The notes beneath the pieces are model-generated. The model worked only from the letters and a program-made list of their open reading frames with translations, searched no databases and was not told the DNA's origin. The position numbers and the translations under genes are program-made. From contig JAEUOG010000013.1 in assembly GCA_016790815.1 (NCBI GenBank), positions 18,155-82,154 of the forward strand: a DNA stretch of 64,000 nt, in the 5' to 3' direction. The stretch is from Dechloromonas sp. (lineage in GTDB: Bacteria; Pseudomonadota; Gammaproteobacteria; Burkholderiales; Rhodocyclaceae). This document shows, one piece after another, positions 17,671-26,607 of the stretch (position 1 is its first letter; the number at the start of each line of letters is the position of its first letter).

Positions 17671-18933
17671 TCATAAACGGGGAATCAGGCCGTCGGCCAG
17701 CGATAGCCGATAGGCACGCCAGGCCGGCCACAGACTGACCAGCAGGCTGGCGGCGAAAATGCCGGCGAGCAGGCGCAGTTCGCCGGGCGAAACGGCCAAC
17801 GGCAGCGTCGATAGGCCGAACCGGGCGGCGAGCCAGGGGCCGCCAAGCCAGGCGGCAACACTTACCACCGCCAGACTGAGCGCCACGCCGAGCAGCGTGA
17901 CGAACAGGCTTTCGAGCACCAGCAGGAACACGATGTGGCGTGGCCCGGCACCGACCGAGCGCAGCACGGCCAGTTCGCGCCGCCGCTCGTTGAGGCTGGC
18001 CAGCATGACCGCCGCCAGCCCGGCCAGGCCAACGGCAAAAACCAGCCAGGAAATGCCGAGCAAGGCCTTTTCGACAACGCCGACGGTCTGCCACAACTGG
18101 TCGAGGGCGACGCCGGGCAGCACGGCAAGCAGCGGTTCGCCGCGATAGTCGGCTATCTTGCGCTGCAGCCGGAAGACGGCGCTGCGCTGATGCAGGCCGA
18201 GCAGGAAGGCGGTGATGGTCTTTGGCTGCAGGTCGAACTTGCTGACCATATCGGCCGGGATGGCCACACCCGGAATCGGTGCGCCGCCCTGCCAGTCAAG
18301 GTGGATGGCCTCGATGGCGGCGAGGCTGACGTGCACCCGGCGGTCTACCGGCGTGCCGGTCGGCGCCAGGATGCCAACCACGGTGAAAGGCTTGTCGGCA
18401 TGCGCCAGACCCGGCAAGGGGCCGCTGCCGTGGCTGAGGGTGATGGATTCGCCAAGTTGGTAGCCGAGTTTCGCCGCGACCTCGGCACCGATGACGGCGT
18501 CGAACAGGCCGTTGAAGGGCTGGCCGGCCGTGAAGCGCAGCGGCTGGCGCTCGCCGTAGCGATAGTGGTCGAAATAGGCCGGCGTCGTGCCAAGTACCGG
18601 GAAGCCCCGATGCGAGTCGCCGAGCGCCAGCGGCACGCTCCAGGCCACGGCCGGGTCGGCGGCAATGGCCTGGTAGCTCTGCCAGCCGACGTTGTTGCTC
18701 GCCTCGCCGACATTGAAGACGGCATAGAGCACCAGTTGCAGCGGGCTGCCGCGAGCGCCGACGATGAGGTCGGCACCGGAGACCGATTGGGCGAAACCGT
18801 CGCGCGCCGCCTGGCGAATGCGCTCGACCGAGAGCAGCAGCGTCACGGACAGGGTGATGGCGAGCAAGGTCAGGCCGAGCGTCAGGCGGCGGTTCCAGGC
18901 GCTTTTCAGGGCGATGTGGAGCAGCGGTTTCAT
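17671..18933 (-). CDS. FtsX/LolE-like ABC transporter permease of the zinc cluster
   Basis: 420-residue permease of the MacB/LolE fold: one N-terminal membrane helix (about 18-38), a large periplasmic domain (about 40-270), and three C-terminal helices in the FtsX domain (LVFAVGLAGLAAVMLASLNERRRELAVLRSVGA). It pairs with the ATPase encoded immediately upstream (four-base overlap). Members of this fold extract or move lipoproteins or other envelope substrates by mechanotransmission and are not classic solute channels. The zinc setting suggests a role in moving a zinc-linked envelope component; the substrate is unknown. Confidence 0.88.
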   Translation of the reverse strand: MKPLLHIALKSAWNRRLTLGLTLLAITLSVTLLLSVERIRQAARDGFAQSVSGADLIVGARGSPLQLVLYAVFNVGEASNNVGWQSYQAIAADPAVAWSVPLALGDSHRGFPVLGTTPAYFDHYRYGERQPLRFTAGQPFNGLFDAVIGAEVAAKLGYQLGESITLSHGSGPLPGLAHADKPFTVVGILAPTGTPVDRRVHVSLAAIEAIHLDWQGGAPIPGVAIPADMVSKFDLQPKTITAFLLGLHQRSAVFRLQRKIADYRGEPLLAVLPGVALDQLWQTVGVVEKALLGISWLVFAVGLAGLAAVMLASLNERRRELAVLRSVGAGPRHIVFLLVLESLFVTLLGVALSLAVVSVAAWLGGPWLAARFGLSTLPLAVSPGELRLLAGIFAASLLVSLWPAWRAYRLSLADGLIPRL

Positions 18934-19598
18934 GGGGCGAGCGCCAGACTATGGTCGAAGTGCGTCGCCAGCCGCAGATCGTGGCTGACGAAGACGACAG
19001 CGCTGCCGGCCCGTCTGGCCTCGCTCAGCAGCAGTTCGACGAAGGCGGCCTGACGTTCGGCATCGAGGGCCGAGGTCGGCTCGTCGGCGATCAGGATTTC
19101 CGGCTGGCCGATCAGTGCCCGTGCGGCGGCTACGCGCTGCTGCTGGCCCACGGATAATTCCGCCGCCGGTCTGCCGAGCAAGGCCGGGTCGAGGTCGAGT
19201 GCCGCCAGCAGGCGGCGGGCCTCGGCTTCCGGCTCGCCGACGCGCTTGGCCCGCTGGGCGGAAAAGCGGCACGGCAGCAGCACGTTGTCGAGCACCGACA
19301 GGTAGGGGATCAGGTTGAACTGCTGGAAGATGAAGCCGAGGTGATCGGCGCGGAAGGCATCGCGCCGACTGGCCGACAGCTGAGAAAAAGGCTGGTCAAG
19401 TAGTTCGATGTGCCCGGCTTGCGGTACCAGCACGCCACCGATCAAGTTGAGCAGCGTGCTTTTTCCGCAGCCACTCGGGCCATACAAAAACAGGCTGTTT
19501 TTCCGGTTGACCGCAAGATTTGGCAGCCGGAGGCAAAAGCTGTCGTCACCCGGCCAGCGGAATTCGAGATCGCGAACTAGGAGTGCCGGTGTGCTCAT
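18930..19598 (-). CDS. LolD-like ABC transporter ATPase of the zinc cluster
   Basis: 222-residue ATPase with Walker A GPSGCGKST, Q-loop FIFQQFN, signature LSVGQQQRVAAARAL, Walker B ILIADEPTSALD and H-loop VSHD. The ATG at 19598 is chosen; a TTG at 19610 would add four residues and overlap the previous gene. The segment LAVNRKNSLFLYGPSG just before Walker A is encoded by a sequence matching the dispersed repeat core (19496-19515 on this strand). It lies one base after the zrgA-like gene. Confidence 0.9.
   Translation of the reverse strand: MSTPALLVRDLEFRWPGDDSFCLRLPNLAVNRKNSLFLYGPSGCGKSTLLNLIGGVLVPQAGHIELLDQPFSQLSASRRDAFRADHLGFIFQQFNLIPYLSVLDNVLLPCRFSAQRAKRVGEPEAEARRLLAALDLDPALLGRPAAELSVGQQQRVAAARALIGQPEILIADEPTSALDAERQAAFVELLLSEARRAGSAVVFVSHDLRLATHFDHSLALAP
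19496..19515 (-). repeat. Short match to the dispersed repeat core inside the ATPase gene
   Basis: CTTGCGGTCAACCGGAAAAA on the minus strand matches the core exactly apart from the first bases, but the right half is absent. It could be a true fragment or chance. Confidence 0.35.
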
Positions 19599-19599
19599 C

Positions 19600-20097
19600 T
19601 CACCAGGCAAAACGTGGTTGTGCTGCTGTCAGGCGGCCGGATTTCTGGCCGCTCGGGCCAACGAATTCAACAGTGATTCGCTTGAGTCGGGGAAATTCGC
19701 CAAACAGTCGGGTGCTGATATCGCGCAAGGCTGAGGGTTTGGCGCACTGCCAGCGGTACTCGGCATCAAGGTCGAGGTGGCCGTCGCCAGGCTTGGCAGC
19801 CAAAACAGGCGATTCGATCTGCGGCGCCAGGGCAGTGCATTCACCTTCCCGGGTAATCTGGAACAGGCGATCGGGTTGCTCCAGAATGCTCTTCATGGCC
19901 TGGACTGCCTGCTTCTCAGCCGCAGTGCGTGGAACACGTTCAAAACCGAGCAGGCCATCGAGCGGCGATTCAAGATGAATGGCGAGGACATTGCCATCGA
20001 TTGTGATCTCCAGCTTGGCCTCGCCGTGGACGTGGGCGGGGGCAGAAAGCACAGGCAAACTCAGGATCAGACCGAGTAGCAGGACTAATGAGCGCAT
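19600..20097 (-). CDS. ZrgA-type (DUF2796) periplasmic zinc-uptake protein
   Basis: 165 residues with a signal peptide (MRSLVLLLGLILSLPVLSAP) directly followed by AHVHGEAKLEITIDGN, the DUF2796 opening with two histidines at the mature N-terminus. A later histidine/glutamate-poor C half includes RWQCAKPSALRDIS. A DUF2796 protein (ZrgA) is part of the Zur-controlled ZrgABCDE zinc-uptake system described in Vibrio cholerae. The order here (DUF2796, ATPase, permease, DUF3299, ZIP) is compatible with a five-gene system of that kind. I cannot verify the one-to-one match. Confidence 0.85.
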   Translation of the reverse strand: MRSLVLLLGLILSLPVLSAPAHVHGEAKLEITIDGNVLAIHLESPLDGLLGFERVPRTAAEKQAVQAMKSILEQPDRLFQITREGECTALAPQIESPVLAAKPGDGHLDLDAEYRWQCAKPSALRDISTRLFGEFPRLKRITVEFVGPSGQKSGRLTAAQPRFAW

Positions 20098-20171
20098 AAA
20101 AGACTCCTCAAAAACTTTTTCGAACCGGATGATGAATCGGGAAGAAATAGACATCAGCATAATTGGCCACC

Positions 20172-20990
20172 TCACTGATGCTTCGCTTGCCAGCGCGCCT
20201 TCGTTTCGCTGACCAGAAAAAGCAAGGCAGTTGCCAGCACCATGGTCGCGCCGGCTGGCCAGTCCAGTTCGTAAGCGAGCCACAGACCAGCCGTTCCGGA
20301 TGCCGCAGCCCAAAGTACGGCGCGCCGCATCATGCTGCCGACGGACGGAGCGTGCCAGGCCATGGCTGCCGGCAGAGTCAATAACGCGATGACCAGGATC
20401 AGACCGGCAACCTGGATCAGCAGAACGACGGTTAGCGCCACCAGAACGAGTAATAGCAGACGCAGCGCATCGACAGGAATCCCGCGCAGTTGGGCAAACT
20501 CCTCGTCAAAGGCCGCAGCGGTCAGGGCCGGAAACAAAGCGGTGACGACGAGCAGGACGAGAGCATCAAGGCAGAGCATCCAAAGCAGTTGCTCGTGGCC
20601 GACCATCAGGATATTGCCGAACAGGTAAGTCATCAGGTCGGGGTTCTGGCCAGGTGCCTTGGCGATCATGATCAAGCCCGCCGCCATGCCAACGGACCAA
20701 AGCGCCGATATCAGCACCTCTTCGTTATGGCGGCGATGCAAGGTCAGGCGCCACAAGAGGAAGGCCATCGTGACTGCGGCCAGCACGGCGCCCAGCATCG
20801 GCGAAAAGCCAAGCAGGTAGGCGACCCCCATGCCGGCCAAGACGCCATGGGCGATGCCACCGGCAAGAAAGGCGATCCGCTTGAGCACGACAAAGCTGCC
20901 GATGACGCCGCAGGCCAGGGAGGCCAGCAGGGTTGCGGCCAGCGCGTGCTGCAGAAAGACCTGGCTGAGCAGGCTGCTCCAGAAACTCAT
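20172..20990 (-). CDS. znuB: Zinc ABC transporter permease
   Basis: Membrane subunit of the high-affinity zinc importer. 272 residues, about eight hydrophobic helices, opening MSFWSSLLSQVFLQHALAAT. GIAHGVLAGMGVAYLLG and FGNILMVGHEQLLW are family stretches. The start at 20990 gives a four-base overlap with znuC. An in-frame extension to 21107 lies inside znuC and is not used. Confidence 0.93.
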   Translation of the reverse strand: MSFWSSLLSQVFLQHALAATLLASLACGVIGSFVVLKRIAFLAGGIAHGVLAGMGVAYLLGFSPMLGAVLAAVTMAFLLWRLTLHRRHNEEVLISALWSVGMAAGLIMIAKAPGQNPDLMTYLFGNILMVGHEQLLWMLCLDALVLLVVTALFPALTAAAFDEEFAQLRGIPVDALRLLLLVLVALTVVLLIQVAGLILVIALLTLPAAMAWHAPSVGSMMRRAVLWAAASGTAGLWLAYELDWPAGATMVLATALLFLVSETKARWQAKHQ

Positions 20991-21736
20991 GCCAATCTCC
21001 TGTCCGGCCGGTGATCGATGACACGCACCGGGTAACCGTAAAGCGCCGCTAGCGTTTCCGCCGAAACATCGACGGCCTGATGACTGCACAGGCTGCGATT
21101 GAGGCACCAGACGGTGCGGGCGTAGCGGGTAGTCAGGCCGAGATCGTGCGAGACGACCAGTATGGTCATACGCCGGTTGAGTTCGGCGAGTAGATCGAAG
21201 AGTGCTTCCTGGCCGGAGGGATCGATATTGGCTGTCGGCTCATCGAGAATCAGCAGTTGCGGACCGACGGCAAGGGCTCGGGCAATCAGTGCCCGCTGGA
21301 CTTCCCCGCCGGACAGGCTGTCGATGCGCCGTTTGCTTAAATGGGCGATACCGCAAGCTTCAAGTGACTGCGTGATAGCTGCTTCCTGGCTTGCCGTGCG
21401 TCGGCGCCACATCGGCCAGCCATCGGCGAGCGTGCCATGCGCCACCAGTTCGCCGACACAGACTGGAAAGCGCGTATCGAAACGCCCGCTTTGCGGCACG
21501 TAGCCAGCGCGCAAACGTCCGATTCGCGGCGGCTCGCCAAACAGGCTGACTTCGCCGGCATCGGCTTCAAGCAGACCAAGCAGAACCTTGAGCAGCGTTG
21601 TCTTTCCCGCGCCATTCGGACCGACCATGGCAACAAAGTCACCGGCAGACAGCCGGACATTGACATCATCGAGCACCTTGTAGCCGTTACGGTACAAGCT
21701 AATCCCGGTGCACTCCATGACGGGCATGAGGCTCAT
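20987..21736 (-). CDS. znuC: Zinc ABC transporter ATPase
   Basis: ATPase of the zinc importer. 249 residues with Walker [13 protein letters not shown], signature LSGGEVQRALIARAL, Walker B LLILDEPTANID and H-loop VSHDLG. The start ATG overlaps the znuA stop (ATGA). Methionines at residues 4 and 7 are alternative starts. It is most similar in layout to ZnuC/ZurA-type ATPases, and its neighbours make zinc the likely substrate rather than manganese. Confidence 0.93.
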   Translation of the reverse strand: MSLMPVMECTGISLYRNGYKVLDDVNVRLSAGDFVAMVGPNGAGKTTLLKVLLGLLEADAGEVSLFGEPPRIGRLRAGYVPQSGRFDTRFPVCVGELVAHGTLADGWPMWRRRTASQEAAITQSLEACGIAHLSKRRIDSLSGGEVQRALIARALAVGPQLLILDEPTANIDPSGQEALFDLLAELNRRMTILVVSHDLGLTTRYARTVWCLNRSLCSHQAVDVSAETLAALYGYPVRVIDHRPDRRLA

Positions 21737-22596
21737 TGCAGATTGCGGGCGAAGATGTCAGCGACACGGCGCAGATTGTCGATATAGTCCGGCGCCAAAG
21801 GGTCGACGGAAACCACCTCGCCGCCAATTGCTTGAGCGATGGTCTCGGCCTCCTTCTGCGAGAATTGCGGCTGGACGAAAACAACCCGCACGCCACTCTG
21901 GCGAGCGCCTTCAATGACCATTTGCAGGGTTCGCGGGCCGGGCTCTTTCCAGCCGGCTTCAACCGGCATCTGGCGGAGTCCGTAGGCATCGGCAAAGTAG
22001 CCCCAGGTGGGGTGGTAAATCATGAAATTGCGCCCCTTCTTGTCGGCCAGGCGGCTACGAATATCGCCATCCAGCTTCTTGAGATCAGCCATGAAACTGG
22101 CGTGATTGGCTTCAAACTCAGCCTTGGCCTCGGGGCGTAGCGCGATTAGCTCATCACGGATGCGGTCAGCCATACGCATCACTAACGGGGGGGCCAGCCA
22201 GACGTGCGGATCAAGCCCGCCGCCAGCACCCAGCGCCGCACCGGGCGGGAGATCGACCGGACGCAGGGTCAAGCCGTCACGCAGATCAACCACTTTGGCT
22301 GCCGGTGCCAACTGCGCCAGGCGTGGTAACCAGGCATTCTCAAAAGGCACGCCAATGCGCAAGACCAAGCGGCTGGCGGCAACCGCCTCCATCTGCTTCG
22401 GTGATGGTTCGTAGGTGGCCGGACTCTTGCCCGGCGGCACCAGGACAATGGTCTTTACCTGTTGGCCGCCAATCCGTTCAACAAAAAACTGCTGCGGCAA
22501 GAGGCTGACCGTCACCGGTAGCGGCGGCTCTGCGCGGGCAAAGTTGCAGAACCCCAGCAGCACGGACAGCAATAAAGTGCGGGTCAAAATCATCAT
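21733..22596 (-). CDS. znuA: Zinc ABC transporter substrate-binding protein, first ligand histidine absent
   Basis: Periplasmic metal-binding protein of cluster A-I. 287 residues; the ribosome site AAGGAG precedes tandem ATGs at 22596 and 22593. Signal peptide MMILTRTLLLSVLLGFCNFA. Of the four usual metal ligands, the histidine in DPHVWLAP, the one in IYHPTWGYFADAYGL and the aspartate in SVDPLAPDYI are present. The first one, normally in PHxYEPSP, is alanine in SPATYEPSP. The His-rich loop of many ZnuA proteins is also missing. It may use a three-residue site or bind a metal complex. Confidence 0.9.
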   Translation of the reverse strand: MMILTRTLLLSVLLGFCNFARAEPPLPVTVSLLPQQFFVERIGGQQVKTIVLVPPGKSPATYEPSPKQMEAVAASRLVLRIGVPFENAWLPRLAQLAPAAKVVDLRDGLTLRPVDLPPGAALGAGGGLDPHVWLAPPLVMRMADRIRDELIALRPEAKAEFEANHASFMADLKKLDGDIRSRLADKKGRNFMIYHPTWGYFADAYGLRQMPVEAGWKEPGPRTLQMVIEGARQSGVRVVFVQPQFSQKEAETIAQAIGGEVVSVDPLAPDYIDNLRRVADIFARNLQ

Positions 22597-22636
22597 TAGC
22601 TCCTTGAGAAAACAAGCTGATCGTGCGGATGGACTT

Positions 22637-23290
22637 TTATTCCCACCCGGCATCCATCGCCAGCAAGACCCGTGGAGCCTGCTCGGCAGCGATGGCAGGT
22701 GAGCGATGAACGATGCCCCGCCCGTCATTGCCTTGCCACAGGCTGCCCTTGAGTAGGGCGACGGTGAAGGGTGGAATGGTCTCGATCCGGTGCCCGGCCA
22801 GCAACAAGCCAGAAGTCTCATCAGGCTGGCCGCCAGAGGCTGCACCAAGGAAGCGGCGATCGACGCAAGCATCCTCCACCCATTCCGTTCCCGGACCGCG
22901 ATAGGTGCACAAAAGTCGGATGCCGACGCGATCAACATGCAGGCGCGGACACATGGCCTTGCCGAGCACTTCGAGGCGATAGCCAATACTCGTCGCATCA
23001 AGCAATTCACCAAGGATTTCGGCCAACAGGGCGATGTCGGTGGCCAGCGCATCGCGCCCGTCACCTGGCGGCAGGCGGCCAAGGTCAGGCAGTTGCCCCG
23101 TGGCAAGGGTCTGGCGCAGACCACTACCCAAATTGCCGGCGTGGACAGCCAGCCAGTCGGCAATGACCGGATTTGGGGAGCGGTGCCATTGGGCCAACTG
23201 GGTTTCGGGATCAAAGATGCGCGTCAGGCCAAGCGGATCGTCGGCGATAGCGCAACAGCGGGTTGCATTGCGGGGTAACGGGGCGTTCAT
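22637..23290 (-). CDS. DUF1826 family protein
   Basis: 217-residue cytoplasmic protein, recognised by LHVDRVGIRLLCTYRGPGTEWV and by GSLWQGNDGRGIVHRSP. The histidine/aspartate/arginine pattern of this first motif resembles 2OG-Fe(II) oxygenase-type folds, but no function is established. DUF1826 genes are recurrent neighbours of COG0523 GTPases and zinc-uptake genes, which fits here. It starts 89 bases after the TonB receptor gene; the gap holds a dispersed repeat. Confidence 0.82.
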   Translation of the reverse strand: MNAPLPRNATRCCAIADDPLGLTRIFDPETQLAQWHRSPNPVIADWLAVHAGNLGSGLRQTLATGQLPDLGRLPPGDGRDALATDIALLAEILGELLDATSIGYRLEVLGKAMCPRLHVDRVGIRLLCTYRGPGTEWVEDACVDRRFLGAASGGQPDETSGLLLAGHRIETIPPFTVALLKGSLWQGNDGRGIVHRSPAIAAEQAPRVLLAMDAGWE

Positions 23291-23305
23291 TGGAAAATTC
23301 CTTTT

Positions 23306-23342
23306 GCTACGGTCAACCGAAAAAATCGGCCAAAAATGAAAT
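23306..23342 (+). repeat. Dispersed repeat copy 4
   Basis: GCTACGGTCAACCGAAAAAA then TCGGCCAAAAATGAAAT, lying between the TonB receptor stop and the DUF1826 start, in the opposite orientation to the operon. Confidence 0.85.
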
Positions 23343-23379
23343 CGCCTGGTTGCGGCAGTAGCATGGCAGTCGTCTGAAA

Positions 23380-25431
23380 CTACATCTTCACGTTGAGCGA
23401 CAGGTAGCCCGAACGCCCCGGCGCCGGCGAGAACATCGGCTGATCGGCACCGCCCCAGAAGAAGTTGTCATACCAGACGTACTCGTACTTGTGGTCGGTC
23501 AGGTTCTTGACCTGAAAGTCGATGCTGGTCGTCGCCGACAAGGCGTAGCGGACGCTGGCGTCGAGTACGGCAAAGCCGCCGAACTTGCCCTTGGCATTCT
23601 GATCGTCGATGTAGTAATTGCCCTGGGCACGGCCCTGCAGGCCGAAACGCCAATTGGCATCGGCCTGGTATTCAGCGCCCAGGTTGGTGATGGTGCGCGG
23701 CGTCGAAAACACTTCCTTGCCGGCCAGTGAGATACCACCCGAGGTGTAGGCGCTGACCACCTTGGCCTCCTGCTGGGCATGCGAGAACCACAGGGTCAGC
23801 TTGTCGGTGACGCGGCTCGATACCTGGAAGTCAATGCCCTTACGCCGCGTCTGGCCAAGGCCGACCGTCGTTCCCGTGCTCGGCATGTTCGCAACCTCAT
23901 CGGTCGCATCCTGCTGCCAGAGGGCAATTCGGGCTTCGGTGCCGGCCAGGGGCTTGAATTTGACGCCAATCTCCTTGCCGGTATTGATCGATGGGTTATA
24001 GGTGCTCTGGCCGGTGGTCAGGTAGGCCGGCTCGCGGGAGCCGGTCAGCACCTGGAAGGTTTTGCCCCAGTTGGCGTAAACGTTGGTGTTCGCACTCAGG
24101 TTATAGACGGCGCTCAGCTTGGGTTGGCTGATCCAGCCGTAGTCCTGCAAGGCGGCCGTGGCGCCGTTGGTGTTCAGATGGGTGTGGCCGTTAAACCGGT
24201 CCACCCGGAAGGCGGGAATGATTTTCAGGGCGTCGATCGGCTTGATGATGGCCTGAACATAGGCGCCGAAATTGTTGAGCGTGTAGTTGTCATCGTTCCG
24301 CACGCTGGCCGGCGTGGCGGAGAAATCGGTGGGGACGCTGTAGTTGTAGCGATACCGGCGATACTCGTTTTCCTGATGTTCAAAATTGATTCCGCCGTCC
24401 AGGGTCAGCATCGAATTGGCCTGCCAGGTCAGGGTACTGATCAGCCCGGACTGTGTTTCATCCCATTGGCGGCGCTGGCGCGGTGCATTGCCGACGGCGT
24501 AACTGGTGAAGGTGATCTTCCGATCTTCTATGTACTGATTGAAATACAGCTTGTTGCTGAACAGCAGGTCGTCACGAATCTGCCAGTCGGCATGAGCGGC
24601 GACCTGTTTCATGTCGCGTTCGCTACCGTCGTTCGCATTCTTGGCGGGAGACTGCGTCCGGCTGGCGGCCATCTGCGTCGCGGTCAGGTAGCCGGGTTCC
24701 TCGGCGTCGTGTTCATAGACGCGGGCTGTCAGGCCCATTTTCAGGCGCTGGTCGTCGGTGGTGTAGAACCACTTGCCGCCCAGCGAGTATTTCTCTGACT
24801 TCGAATGGTCGCGATGACCGTCCGAATCCTGTTTGGCAACAAAGTAGTTCTGGGCAAAACCGCCGGACTCCCGGCCCAGTGCGGCCTGGAGCTCACGCGT
24901 GTTGAAACTGCCGTAGGTCAGCCGACCTTCGGTGTAATTGCCACCCTGGCGGGTGCCGACATTGAAGTTGCCGCCAATGTTGTGCAGGCCGTAACGCGGA
25001 TCGTTGGTGCCACGGACGACCTCGATGTAGTCGATCTCAAGCGGAAAGATCATGTCAATGAAGCGCTGGTTGCCGCTATTGACGTTGCTCGGGATGCCGT
25101 CGATCAGCACCTTGATGCCGTTGATGTAACCCTCGCCGTTGAAGGCGCGGAAAGTCGCCTTGCCGGATTCGGCCCCCATGCGGGTTTCGGTGAGCTGGAT
25201 GCCCGGCATCTGGCCGAGCAGTTCCCAGCTGTTCATCACCTGCTTGTCTTCGATCTTGTCGCCAGCCATCACGTCGACCGAGGTCAGGATATTCCGGGTC
25301 AGCAGCGGGCCGCCCTGAGCGGTGCGTACCGTCACCTCGCCGAGGGTGATGGTGGATTCTCCCGAGGGCGCGCCCTGCGAGGCGGTGGCGAATGCGGCTG
25401 AGACGGCGAGCGTCAGTACTTTGATTTTCAT
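23380..25431 (-). CDS. TonB-dependent outer membrane receptor of the zinc island
   Basis: 683-residue beta-barrel receptor, start MKIKVLTLAVSAAFATASQG with a signal peptide. A plug domain (about 30-150, with MNSWELLGQMPGIQL and RFIDMIFPLEIDYIEVVRG) is followed by the barrel. A possible TonB box is GEVTVRT. The protein ends YLSLNVKM rather than with phenylalanine. No His-rich loop like that of ZnuD is visible, so the ligand could be free zinc, a zinc-chelate or another metallophore. Position in the zinc island is the basis for assigning it to zinc acquisition. A frame extension to 26010 overlaps the DUF1624 gene and is not real. Confidence 0.92.
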   Translation of the reverse strand: MKIKVLTLAVSAAFATASQGAPSGESTITLGEVTVRTAQGGPLLTRNILTSVDVMAGDKIEDKQVMNSWELLGQMPGIQLTETRMGAESGKATFRAFNGEGYINGIKVLIDGIPSNVNSGNQRFIDMIFPLEIDYIEVVRGTNDPRYGLHNIGGNFNVGTRQGGNYTEGRLTYGSFNTRELQAALGRESGGFAQNYFVAKQDSDGHRDHSKSEKYSLGGKWFYTTDDQRLKMGLTARVYEHDAEEPGYLTATQMAASRTQSPAKNANDGSERDMKQVAAHADWQIRDDLLFSNKLYFNQYIEDRKITFTSYAVGNAPRQRRQWDETQSGLISTLTWQANSMLTLDGGINFEHQENEYRRYRYNYSVPTDFSATPASVRNDDNYTLNNFGAYVQAIIKPIDALKIIPAFRVDRFNGHTHLNTNGATAALQDYGWISQPKLSAVYNLSANTNVYANWGKTFQVLTGSREPAYLTTGQSTYNPSINTGKEIGVKFKPLAGTEARIALWQQDATDEVANMPSTGTTVGLGQTRRKGIDFQVSSRVTDKLTLWFSHAQQEAKVVSAYTSGGISLAGKEVFSTPRTITNLGAEYQADANWRFGLQGRAQGNYYIDDQNAKGKFGGFAVLDASVRYALSATTSIDFQVKNLTDHKYEYVWYDNFFWGGADQPMFSPAPGRSGYLSLNVKM

Positions 25432-25466
25432 GGTTCGTCCGAAACGTCTAAAAGAAATTAAAAAGG

Positions 25467-26597
25467 TCAGAAATAACTCATCCAGCGCTGCCGCCCTTCC
25501 TGCTTGAGCCGGCCAAACCAGAGGCAGGGCCGGTAAAGGCAGGCGAGTACGGGCAAGGCCATGGCCCAGATCATCCAGACCTGGGAAAAGCCGAAGCGCT
25601 CTCCCTGGTTGGGGCCGTAGAACGCGGCAAACAGCAGATAGATCAGGTGCAGCAGATAGATGTGCGCGATGTAGAAAAACATCGGCACGCGCCCGATCAG
25701 GGCCAACCGGCGTCCGCCCTGGGTGCGCTCCAGCCCGGCTAGGGCAAGCAAGCCGATGCCCAGGGTGAGCAGGATGAAATGCAGCGACGGCGGGTACTTG
25801 GTGATGTTGAGGAAGGACATCAGGCTCGCCAGCGCCGTGCTCCCAGCCTGCCAGGCATGGTCGCCATAGACATTGAGCAGGCGGAGCACCACGAAAGCGC
25901 CCAGGGCGGCCAGGCCCATCGCCAGCAGCCGGCGCTGCCGGGTTTCGGCCGATGCGCCACGCGCATACAGCGGCCCGAGCAGGTAACCGAAGAGGATGAC
26001 GCCGATCCACGGCAGGACGGGGTAAGAGGTGCGTACCGCGATGCCGCCGCCCAGTTCGATCACGCGGCGGTCATGCAGGATGGCCCACGGAATGAATCCC
26101 GCCTCGCCGCTGGCGAAATGCACGCCATCAAGCGCGTTGTGGCCGAAAACGAGCATAACCACGAGCAGGATCTGAGCCGCACGCGGCAGCCAGAGCAGCG
26201 CCGAAAGCGCCAGCATGGCCAGGCCGATCGCCCAGATCACCTGCAGATAGATCATCTTCGGCATGAAGCTGAAGGACCAGCCAAAACCGACCACAGTCAG
26301 TTCCAGCACGATCAGCAACAGCCCACGCTTGGCGAGATAGGCGGCGGTCTCCTGCAAGCTGCGCCCGCTGCCGTACAACCAGGCCCCCAGACCGGTCAAC
26401 AGGACAAAAACCGGCGCGCAGACGTGGCTGGTCAGGCGCGTGAAAAACAGTTCCGGTGGCGTTGAGGCAATGCTCATCGGGTCGCCGACCTGCAGATGGA
26501 GATAGAAAAACTCGCGCACGTGATCGACCAGCATCAGCACCATGACGGCGCCGCGCAGTCGGTCGATGCTGCCAAGACGTTGGGAGGTCGAATTCAT
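25467..26597 (-). CDS. DUF1624 / heparan-alpha-glucosaminide acetyltransferase-like membrane protein
   Basis: 376-residue polytopic membrane protein with about ten helices. The first loop RLGSIDRLRGAVMVLMLVDHVREFF has the DUF1624 pattern, with arginine/aspartate/histidine residues that in the human homologue take part in transmembrane acetyl transfer. The substrate in bacteria is unknown. It lies 10 bases after the carbonic anhydrase-like gene and 35 before the TonB receptor, so it belongs to the same transcript. Its link to zinc is unexplained. Confidence 0.85.
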   Translation of the reverse strand: MNSTSQRLGSIDRLRGAVMVLMLVDHVREFFYLHLQVGDPMSIASTPPELFFTRLTSHVCAPVFVLLTGLGAWLYGSGRSLQETAAYLAKRGLLLIVLELTVVGFGWSFSFMPKMIYLQVIWAIGLAMLALSALLWLPRAAQILLVVMLVFGHNALDGVHFASGEAGFIPWAILHDRRVIELGGGIAVRTSYPVLPWIGVILFGYLLGPLYARGASAETRQRRLLAMGLAALGAFVVLRLLNVYGDHAWQAGSTALASLMSFLNITKYPPSLHFILLTLGIGLLALAGLERTQGGRRLALIGRVPMFFYIAHIYLLHLIYLLFAAFYGPNQGERFGFSQVWMIWAMALPVLACLYRPCLWFGRLKQEGRQRWMSYF

Positions 26598-26607
26598 GCG
26601 GCGCGAC

